24,392 nt of DNA, taken from assembly GCA_020650975.1 (NCBI GenBank), contig JAIPMN010019150.1, positions 1-24,392 of the forward strand. Direction: 5' to 3'. Position 1 is the first letter of the stretch; the number at the start of each line of letters is the position of its first letter. The stretch comes from Apostichopus californicus (taxonomy: Eukaryota; Echinodermata; Holothuroidea; Aspidochirotida; Stichopodidae). Both the position numbers and the translations under genes were made by a program. This document shows positions 11,901 to 23,900 of the stretch, one piece after another. The notes beneath the pieces were generated by a model. It was given only the letters and a program-made list of their open reading frames with translations, was not told the DNA's origin and made no database searches.

Positions 11901-14900
11901 AACACAAGTGCTCTAATGGCCAGTACTACTTTCCTGTGTGTGAAGACAAGTTTGGCTTGACCATTGAAAAAATACACTGTGTTTCTTTAATCATGCATTT
12001 GTGCAGAGGAGAGTTCAGTATGGTTAGCATTACCAACTCAGGTAGATATTTAATCTTCCCTGTTTTTGGCTAAGAACAGGGGGACTGGGGTGGTATTTGC
12101 TGCAGGGAAGATCGTAATGTACATGTTTAATGTACATGTTATTCTCAACACAAAACTGGTAGGGAAAGGATATCATGACAGTTGCGTGTGTTACTTATAT
12201 CTATTACAACATGAAACTATCCATTGGTAGGAATGTTAGTTCAAATGAGTATAATGTTACCTTGTTGTTGCAACATACAGTACCGCTCACGTATAACTCC
12301 GCGTAGACGTATACTCTACGTTTATCTACGCGATTATACGATGTTATACGTTTCTGTACGCAACTTTCTACGCGGCATCTACGCGGCTTAGGGCTTCGCT
12401 CTAGTGCCCCTGAATAGGGATTATACGCGCGTAAAGACGTACAATCTCGTATAATCTGTAAACGTAGGGTTTTGGCAGCCGCTTTACATAGCAGAGCTTC
12501 TATGGGTTAGAATAAACTGTGATGAAGAAAAGAGTCCGTAAACTCAGTATCGCACCAAGCCCAATGAATGACTTTCCAAAATATTCAACCACAGAGTTAG
12601 CATATATACTTAAGCCGATAAGAATAAGAGTAACAAAGAAAACAGCGCTACTAGGAGCACAAACGATCGATACAATCAGTGCAAAACTTTAGCAAGGAAA
12701 CTATATTAATTACGACAATGTGCCCCAGTCTGTTACTATTTATACGAGATCCTCCCGTTAGGCATTAAATTGAATGAAGGTAACAATCTATGAGAACTAG
12801 GTAGGCCTTGGCCGATCCTACCTCTTAGCCTAAATCGCAAGATACGCCGTTTACACCTCGCAAGAAAACAACGATAACCTTAAATGAAAAAAAAAATATT
12901 TTGCACTTGAAGATCTGACTTTCCCCAAAATGCAGTGATAAGGTTTAGACCCAGTACTTCTTAATACATTGAGATTCCAATTACTAGTCAAAAATATTTT
13001 CTGAAGAAAAACCTTACGATATTTTTCACAAATATTGATGCTTAGATAAGTGCTTCCTCACAATCAACGAGCTGCCCCGAAATTCGCTCCGCTTACGTAA
13101 CTTCTATATATATAACACGTGGAAAAACCCGAGTTTTTACACACATAATTCCCATTGACATTGGTCACGGAACATAAGTAGGTCATCGACATTCGAACTT
13201 GTGTAAGTTCATCGCACCATGGGAACGACACAACACATTGAACATGATGGTACATTTTCCCGCCATCTGGACGCCGAGTGTAAATTTTGATGTAATATGC
13301 AAATTATTAATGGTACTGTACTGCGTGGTTAAAACTTAAAAAGATTGCGACAAACATATTTTGGGAAGCTGTTGTAGAAGTCACTTTTGTATGGAATGTT
13401 AAGTACTGTAAGGTAGTATAATTTATAAAAGACGGTTTTCTTCAGGTGGTAAGGAAAAGGGGTGTTTCGGTGAACTCAATCTCTTTGTATAGTATTTGGA
13501 TACTTAAAATGACGATGTACAGTGATGTACATGCAGTTTCTATTTCTCTTTTAGTAAGCTCTACTTAGCATTTTTATCCTCTGTGGATCTTTATTGGAAT
13601 AAATACGAAATGTATTGTTTGTAAGCATTTCTTAAATTGTTGACTGAGCTCCAAAATCCATTTTCCAAAAAGTTGGTTTTCATGAAGATTTTATAAAAAC
13701 GACATACAGCTAGGGTAGAAAAATATTAACTTAACCACATTAACGAGAGTTGTTCTATCCAAATATAATACATGTTTCTCGTACTGAGATCTGAAAAAAA
13801 AACGGGCGGCCATTTTTCTTTTCATGTGCTGATACTAGTTTGGAAGATGTGGCAACCTTTACAAAATAATTTATAAGGATAGTTTAGATTTCTTGTAATC
13901 CAAATAGAGACTCGGGAATCAGGAAAAAGGAGGTCCCTTGCGTGTACGAGAAACATGTTTTGTTTTTAACCGGACCTGCTTCAAAGTTGTTGGGTGGAAT
14001 TTTTTTTTCATTCTGTTGGAACCAACGGTAAATTATATAGAAAATTGACACAAGAAACGCTTAGTAATACTTTATTATTTCTTCAAAATGTTGCCAACTA
14101 TTCAAAGTAAACTTATCCTCCGTGGAACAAAACCTCTACAACTGAAAAAAAAGTCGGGAAAAGAAACACTGAATAGAAACCCAATTAACGAAAACCAGTT
14201 AAGTTCTATGCCGGCAAACACTTTACCTGCGTCCCTTTTACTGCTAGGTGAATATCACAACTTAAACTACGATGTAAGGAACGGCTGTTTCAAACATCTC
14301 ACTAATTCTTTCGGCGACTTTAATCCCTATTTATTGAGCACAATAGCATTTCCTGCGTATAAACGCGTAGAGGGATTATACGGGGTGTCTACGCGGCGTC
14401 TACGCGGCAATTTGTTTGTCAACGAGTTTATACGCGAGTGTACTTGTTTATACGTTTTTATACGATTCTGTGCGCGTACACATGTCCAGTTATATGTGAG
14501 CGGTACTGTATTATGTGTATTGATTGATTCAGTTGGTCACTTACTGCTGCAAAAGTGCTCAATAAATAGAGGTATTGCAAGTTAATATAGTATATTTTGT
14601 TTAATTTGAGTTTCCCACCTGTGTGGTGATCATCAGACAAGTGACACATTTGAAACCATTTTCTGTATGGTCTGTACCGTGGTTGATTATAGTGATAGAT
14701 TACGAAATCTCAGCGCACGTTTCTGTACTAGTTTATCTATGTGTTATATTCTTTGCATGTAATAACGAGATTCAAGGCTCGTCGCTACTAACACACAACC
14801 ATCCAAGCCTAATTTGTTTCCATACCACCACCAGTGCTCAGTAGGTAATATTAAAGCGCCCCCGGAATCTTAGACTGAATTAGCGTTACAGTATGTTGAA

Positions 14901-17900
14901 CAGCTTTATATATTTTGTTTCCCTTGATTGTTTTTAAAATTTCAGATATAACGGTCTTACCTCTTCGTCTTCCACAATTTTCCTCTGACTGCTTCGGTAG
15001 ATTAACACTGCAGGAATAATTTATGTAAGGTTAATTAACCAGAATGAAAAGATGCATTGTGGTTTCCATGATGTAACATGAGCAGTTTTCTTCATGAATC
15101 TGACGTAATGTATAGTGAGGGTGTACAATATACTTGATCTTAGTAATACAGTGAAAAGCAGTGTGATGTGACAAACAAATTCTCAATGACACAGGCTGTC
15201 CTGAAATGACCATTCACCTCAACAACTGGCATCTTGCACTAAATGCAATAGATACATCAACATACTTAATATGTCATCTGTCCTTGTTGAAATATAGTGT
15301 AATACATGGGTCTCACAATTTGACACCTGGTGAACTCAAACGACCACTGACCTCTGCCCAATGTTCTCAATGTGGTACAATTACATACCAAATATGCAAT
15401 CTGTCCAAGCTTCCCTTATGATATTATTTTTAAGGAGGTGTGTTAGTGTAGAGAGACAGGTAAGAGGGGAGTGAGTAAATGTTTGACGTTTGTTGACTTC
15501 ATATGACCTTTGACCTCCACCAAAAAACAATAATAGGCTCCTTAAATTTGATATGGTACATCCACACCCAAATATGAGATCTGTCCAAGGTTCACTTCTT
15601 GCAGGATCATGTTTACAAAGCTATCACGATTTGGACCTGTTGTCCCCAAGTGAACTTTGACCTCCACCAAAATCAATGGGCTTCCTTTACTCAATGTTAT
15701 AAACCTTCATAACATCGGCCAAGCTTCTAATATGGAGATATCATGTTAACAAGGTTTTCAGAATTTGACCTCTGATGACCCCAAATGACCTCCGAATTCC
15801 AACAAAAACAATGAGCCTCTTTTACTCAATGAGGTATTTCTACACATCAAATATAAGGTCTGCCCATGCTTCCCTTCTTGAGGAATCGTGTTTACAAGGT
15901 TTTCCCATTTTGATCCCTAGTGACCCAAATGACTTTTGACCTCCACCAAAAACATAGGTTTCTTTGACTGAATGTGGGACTTCTACGCATCAATATGAGG
16001 TCTGCTCATGCTTCCCATCTTTAGATATCATGTTTACAAGGTTTTCACAATTTGACCCCTGGTGATCTCAAATGACTGTTGACCCCCACCAAAAACAAAA
16101 GGATTCTTGTACTCAATGTGAATTTATACACACCAAATATGAAGTTGGTACGACCTTCCTTTCTTGAAATATTGTGCTTACCAGGTTTTTACAATTTGAC
16201 TCCTCATGACCCCAAATGACTTTTGACCTCCACCAAAAACATAGGTTTCTTTGACTGAATGTGGGACTTCTACGCATCAAATATGAGGTCTGCTCATGCT
16301 TCCCATCTTTAGATATCATGTTTACAAGGTTTTCACAATTTGACACCTGGTGATCTCAAATGACTTTTGACCAGACCACCAAAAACAAAAGGATTCTTGT
16401 ACTCAATGTGAATTTATACACACCAAATATGAAGTTGGTCCGACCTTCCTTTCTTGAAATATTGTGCTTACCAGGTTTTTACAATTTGACTCCTCATGAC
16501 CCCAAATGACCCTTGACCTTCACCAAAAACAATAGGCTTCTTGTACTAAATGTGGTACGTCTACACATTACATATGAATTGGTTCGACCTACCCTTCTTG
16601 AGATATCATGTTTACAAGCTGGGCATCACAAACGAGCGCATACACACATATGATATCATGAAAGCAACGGTTACTATTATCATCAAAATAAAAAAAATAA
16701 AAATTTATATAAAAAAATAGTTACTTTACTTTTCTGTTAGTCAATAAGGATTAGTGTTCAAACGATTATGCATAACAGAAAATACCGATTACCGATTATT
16801 TTTTTCAAAATCGTACCGATTCCGATTCCGATTATTTGAAAATGAGAAAATATCCCGTTTATACGAAATCGGCAATAAAGTTCGTGATAGAAACAATAAT
16901 TGTTGTGATTTTCCTCTGTTTCCTTTTGCTTCGTTGTAATACAAGGCTCTTAGGTATCCTTTTGTATGTACCAAATTACCTCTGGAGTTTCTCGGAAAGA
17001 AAAAAAAAGTTTTTTTTAAATTTCCAAAATACGAAAATATGACATCCTACCTAGTCAGCACTGTGCTAAGCGAATGGCCTGAACACCTCGACGTGAATGT
17101 CACCTGTTAATGGCTTGAAATGGGCTAAGAATAGTTACTCAAAATATCCATCTCAAAAAGTATCTCAGACAAACCATCCATCTTCAATCTTTACCAAAGT
17201 GTAAATTTTAATTACATATTGCCTTCATTCCGACAGTATTTTGTACTTATTTTCAGTATTATACCGTTTATGAACAAATAGAAATGTTACGAACTTGAAG
17301 TTAAACATACCTATTCGTTACGTATTTAACTCCATTCAGGTTCAATTAGAAAATGTAAGCTTAGGCCAATCAAACTGAAAAGCAAATTGTACCATCGTAA
17401 CTTGTTTAAAATTACTGTAAAATGTTACCAGATTGATGTAAAGGAATAATAACAACTAGAAACTACTCCAATATAAAATATAACATTCCCTCTATAAGAT
17501 ATAGCACATACCTTCCAAACAAATGCCGATTTCCAGCAAATTGAAAGTTGTAAACTAAGCTACGAATTTTTTTTTTTGCAAACCGATGGTTAGGCTACAT
17601 TTCCCATTGACTTAGTGTGTTTGTTAGGCTAACATGTGGTCGAAGATTGCAGTTTACATGGATATTTTTATTTTTTATTTGCAACACAACTAGAGCGAAT
17701 AAACAGATGGCAAGGTTAGATTTCCATGCAGTTGAAATAGTGTGAAGTAAGGCTACCATGTGGTCGGAGATTTGTGGGGATTTTAGGTTATTTTCGCTGG
17801 TACTGAAATTGCTTCGTGAAGGCCGTAATTTGCCAGTCACTCTGCGGGAAATTCCCGGTGATTGTGCGCGACCCTCCCGCACTGCTTCAAATTTGATGCG

Positions 17901-20900
17901 GGATGTGAGAACTGTTTGCGCAATTCGCGCTGCAACTGCAATTCCTAATTCAAGAAATTGGTATTGCTGCCATGCTTACTGTGCCGAGAAATATGAAGTC
18001 ACTAACCACGAGGGAAGCAAAATCGGCGACCCTGGCAGCCTAATTTGATGAAATTACATTGTGAAAGACGTATAGAGGGTGTCTTTATTTTAATATTTCG
18101 TAGTAAGAACAAACCTAATACATCAGTTGATATTTTCAACTTCCATGTTTTTGAATAATGATATTTTCACCTTTCATATGTTTTTGAATAATCGGTATGA
18201 CATAACTGGTATTCCACGTAAATTTTACCGATTCCGATTATAATCCGATTATGCAATAATCGGGCCGATTCCGATTAGGTTAATCGTTTGAACACTAATA
18301 AGGATAATGTAGGTGCAATCAATACAAATAGAATACAAGAATATAGCTAACAAACTTTGCTATATTGCAAAGGAATTCTGATATGCATCATGGTACCTAC
18401 CTATCAGACAGATGAACAAAAGCACCAGAATTAGAAGTACTACAATTATGGTTGTTACCACAGCAACTGAACCCGAAGTCCCATTGTTGTCTGTAAATAG
18501 GAAAAACTCATGTTAAATGGCAATTTGAAATCAAGCAATTGAAACAATTAAGAGAGGATCTGAAAGGGTTCACATGATCACAAAGACAGAACAATTTTTC
18601 AATAAATCAACTGCACTTTCCAAGTGGTAATGAAGATAAGGCACCAATTTCAGATAGATTTCAACTATATATCAGTATTCATTAGTGTGTGAGAAAAGAC
18701 TAGCTCTTTGGCGATATAAAGAAGCAGATAACAATAAAGTTGTTCTGATGGAGCTTAAAGTCAGATTTAGAAACCATAAGTCGGATCAAAGAAGAAGTCG
18801 TTCGAGATGCAAACTAGCCATTCATTTAGAAGGATAACTTCTATCAGACATAAAATTCACTGAACATACGGGCTGTATTCTAACTACACAAGCAGGTTAC
18901 TGGATCTCACAATTGCAAAATCATTCACCTCTTAGAACTAGATAAAAGAGAATATTTAGATCAATTCTATTGTAATTTCAGGTCAATAAACCCTGGCTAC
19001 TTGATCTCTCTGAATCGGAACATCCTTATTGTCAAGTTCTATTACATATCTAGAGAGATGGGTTTACCGTCTTCTGCTATGAAAAACAAGATTCCCTTTT
19101 TAAATATAAACATATCGCAAACAGTTTAGTCTTAACCTGAGAACAAAGCATCGATAGCAAACAAACACCTACCATATGTCACTTTAAGGTCTATTCTTGC
19201 TGCTTTTATAGGGGACTTGAACACATCTGAATTCTGTCCTACTATAAAACACTCTAATGTGATCCCTCTTTCAGGCGCGGATAAAATTTTGAAGTTTGTT
19301 GTAAGAGAAATGTCAAAGATTCCTCCCTTTTCTGTTGATGGCCTTTCCAGCTCTGTTAGAGATAAAGCAGGATAGTTTCCATAAGTTCTCCACTGGAGTT
19401 CCACTTCTGGTCGTATTCCACGAACTGAACACGTCACGTTTCCTTCTCTTGCTACGTCAAGTACACAATACTGTGTATGGTCACATCCTTCTACAATTAT
19501 GTACGGCGGGCTTGGATAAGCTATTCAAGAAAAATGGAGAAAATTGTGGGGTGTTTTTTCACAATGACTGGTAAATAATTTAAATAATTTGTAGATTAGT
19601 CAATACCAACTTAACATGTTAAGTAGTCTGTAAACTAAAGAAAACATATATTATACACAGTAATGTTACTAGAGAAAACAACAATTGCGTTTATTGTATG
19701 ACCTACTGAACTAGTGTAGCTGCGATAGTATCACTGCCTATACTGTGTGAATGTCCTACACAATATAAAGAGCCCTAGCTCACTGTTTTACAGGGGCGGC
19801 ACACCCTGCCCCTCTTATTCACCTGACCCGCCCCTCTTTTTGCCCACCCTGCCCTTTCAACCAATTTTCACCGCCTAGCTCTGCTTTCACCCACCCTTGT
19901 ACTTCCCTACTCGCCAACTCCGTAGTAGCTCCATTCTTCGACCTTGCAGCAATTCCAACTCTTCAAAATCCTCATACCTACAGTGTGCACATCTCTCACT
20001 AAATTCCTCACAGTTCACTACTGCATATTACAGGTAGATAGGCCTGTTCGAAAATCCTCAAAACTTGACCCAACATTTACCCTGCGCTCTTTGCAGTGTT
20101 TGCAAACAACCAGCTCCACGAAAATTACAGTAGGCCTATGAAAATAACTTTTTATGCAATGTTCATTAAAAAATCAAACTTCAATGGCTACTTTTGACAA
20201 TGCATGAAGTACAGTAGATTACACAAGAACATTGCACACAGAAATTGATTGAACCACGTGGTCAAAAGGACCGCAAAAAAAGTTTCCAAGAAAGGAAATA
20301 CTGTGGTATAAATGCACATTTTACATTAGCAACTCTCCATACGGAGAGAACAAACATACTGTGAGATGGAAAATCCTTTTCAGTATCAGAGATGTTAGCT
20401 TCCCACAAAACTCATTGACGGTCTCAACTCACAACATTTTCTGATCAAACCATATAGGTGATAGTCTCAGAAACAATTCAAGCGCATCTTTGTAACAGGA
20501 GTACACATATGATATCCTATACCACAAACTTAGCTATCTCTACAGGGGGGAAAGTAGCCTTACAAGTAGTTGCATACTTTTGTGTTCAGCACTACAGATA
20601 CAAGAATGTCTACAGACAATGGGTAAGGGACTATTAGCCATCAGATCACTGGAAATTTGGGCAAGCATCGTTGACTATTTTTATCATGAAAATATTAACA
20701 ATGAAATGTTGTTAACCCTGGTTGATTGCTGTGATTTAATTGTTTTCAAACAAATTCAATCATCGGTAGGATTGTGGGATATTTTGGTTCTTTTCAGAAG
20801 AAATTGTGGTTTTTTGAAAGGAGAAAGAAAGAAGTTCCTTCAAAAATGTACTTTTTTTAAGTTTTGCAGAGGCCTAGTTGTTAGTGCGTGTACTTGGAGT

Positions 20901-23900
20901 TTTTTCTGTAATGAAAAAAGTTTTCGTCTGCCCTTTACGGAGTCAAGGTTATTAGATGAGGGTTTAATAACATTTATGTATACATCAAAGTACTCACTGA
21001 AAATAACAACATCGATTGTTTGTATATGATCCATGTCATAATCGCTGGCGACACAAGTATAAATGCCCTGGTGATACAATTCAGTCTGTGGCAACATCAG
21101 CGACCCATCAAGAGTCAATCTGAAATCCTTGTTGTATGTTTCATTAAAATCCTCTTTCCAGGTTTGCACTCTAATTAGAATGACTTCTGGGGATTCAGAT
21201 CTCACAGTTGATCTCTTCCAAACTAGAATCCTTTCATTAAAGTCATTACAGGGTAGAATCATAGTAGTATGAAGCTCAACAGGATGTCTAATAGGACTGT
21301 GTGATATGTCTACGCTTCCATTCTCTAAGATAACCAGCGTCTCATTCTCCTCCAAGATCCAAGGGTTCTCGTTTACGCTACATACCAATACTGAAAATAA
21401 TTGGGAGTCGGTATGTATTTTAACAGTGGAACGAGTAGTGAACGTTACTTCATTGTTTCTGATTATTGTCATATTCGACTCCAAAAGTTTATCATGCTGA
21501 GAGTTTCGCTGATTCCAAATCAAAGAAATTCTAGGACGGACATTTTCGACAGAGCAACTCAATTCCAGAGGGTTTTCGTATAACATGTAGCATATTTTAC
21601 TCTTATCTTGACACTCCTCAATCACAGGATATTCAAGTTGCGGCTTCACTGTTGAATGTAAGGAAATGAAAATTAGCAACATAGTAAGTAGTGAATGAAT
21701 ATGATTTTGTACATCCATTCATGCATCCAACTAATCAACTTATGTTAAAGGCCGCTTAACATCAATACAGACAAAATGGAAACTTATTTTTCTTAAATAA
21801 AAATCAGCTTTATACAAGGGCAATTCTTAGTAATTGTACTGGCAATTACTCCAGCCTCCTGGACTAACATGTTTGTATTAATATAACTATATATCGATGA
21901 TTAATGTTCGATTCATCACATGTATACCAGTAATGTTATTAGAGTAAACAAACTACAGGTCCTGCCTCTGGGGCAAGGATCCTGGCCATCCCCCGCCCGA
22001 ACCAGGCGGAACATCGAACAATTGACACATTTTAAGTGGCTCCTAGTACATGACTGAAAAACTCACGCAGGACGGACTAGAGAAAGTACAGTAGTCTATC
22101 GTAAGAACTAAGAACGTAAACTAACCATGGAAATGGAAGAAGCAGGGTGGGGATGTAAACTAACAGAGAGTAGAGATACGTGACAAAAATATCGCGCCCA
22201 CTAGGGGCTCGCGGCCTACAAAGTATGCTACAAAAGTGAAATCCCAATACTTAGATAAGCGACCAAGTAATGAAAGTACATGAAAACGATCCAACATCTC
22301 ATAAGAAGTATAATAAAGCATGTAAACAAAGGCGAGATACCGCCCATCCGCGCTAATGCGGAACTGCTTCAAGGTACGCTACAAGTGAAACCAACACTTA
22401 GAAAAGGCGACCAAGTAACGAAGTACATGAAACGAGCAAACATCTTATAAGAAGTATAACAGATAAAACATGTAAACAAAGACGAGATACCGCCCATCCG
22501 TGCTAATGCGGAATAGGGGCTCGTGGCTTACAAAGTACGCTACAAAAGTGAAAACCCAACACTTAGAAAGCGAACAAGTAACGAAAATACATGAAAACAA
22601 TCATAACAACTTAAGAGAACCTCCTATCTGCGATAGTGCGAGATAGGGGCTCGCGGCTTACAAAGTACGCTACAAAAGTGAAATCCAACACTTAGAAAGT
22701 GAACAAGTAACGAAAGTACATGAAAACAATCATAACATCTTAGAAGAAGTATAACAGATAAAAACATGTACACAAGGATGAGAAACCGCCTATTCGCTAT
22801 AGTGTGAAATAGGCGGAACGAACGAAGTAGTTTCGCGGAACTACCACCTGAGAAAATAACGTTACGCTAATAAAAAACGAACACATGGGCGTGAGTTGCA
22901 CACTAAAAACAGCCCCCAAACTCCCTTCCCTATATGAGAAGGATACTAATCAGGCTGTAATAGGCTGTTGAAACGCTTAGAAATCCAATACGATGTAAAG
23001 AAGGTAATAATCCAATGTAATCTGGGCAGTTTTCGAAAGATTTGAATCCACTACGAAAACGCATGAGTAAACACTTTGGATGGTAGAATGAGAAGGAAGA
23101 GCATTGACCGGATAGGACCGGTCACTGAGGGTGCACAGTGTTAAAAGATTACCAGGGCATACTAGACACGGTAGAATGAGGTGCTAATGTTGTGGGGAGA
23201 CAGGTAAGCGGGGAAACGAAGTAAATATACACAATATATAGAGCAGAAATGCTCAGTGCCTTAGCTTCAATGTTTTTCAGGAGGGGTTTCAACCATTTTT
23301 TTCACCCCAGTCCCCACTTCTTCATCCACCCTTGTACTAACCTACTCACCAACTCTGTAGTAGCTCCGTGCTTTGACCTTGCAGCGATTCCAACAACCAA
23401 CTCTTCAAAAATCCCAGTACCTGCAGTGTGCATATCTCTTGCTAAATTCCAGTTCACTGTACTACTGCATGTACATGCCTACTCGAGCTTCATTTTGAAC
23501 TACACATGCGCAAATCCTTAAAATCTGACCCAACATTTATCCTGGGTTCTTTGCAAGCAATCATCTAAACGAAAATTACAGGTCTATGTGAATAGCTTTT
23601 AACGCAATGTAGATTTTTAAAGAATCAGTTCAATGTTCTAAAGTACAATAGTTTACCCACAAATGTTGTGCCAAAATAACTTTTACTGAAGCACATGGTT
23701 AATTGGACTGCAAACAACTTTTGCAACAGAAACTACTGATGGTGAGAATGCACATTTTACATTAGCAACTCTAATGCAGAGCGAAGAAACATACTGTACT
23801 GTGAGCTGATATATCCTGTCAGGATCAGAGATGTTAGCTTCCCACAAAATTCATACATTGTCTCCACTCATTTACATTTCCGGATCAAACAATGATTCAA

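Noticed and set aside
14088-14585. 165-codon plus-strand open frame
   Set aside because: It runs through the right inverted end of the TIR element and beyond its boundary; no transposase motif, so probably chance.
15190-16625. CRISPR-like array
   Set aside because: The array is a eukaryotic minisatellite with long diverging units and no repeat-spacer structure.
20580-21029. 149-codon plus-strand open frame
   Set aside because: It overlaps the duplicated intron segment and the end of the minus-strand Ig exon; its homologue at 24100-24220 does not keep the frame open, so it is not coding.
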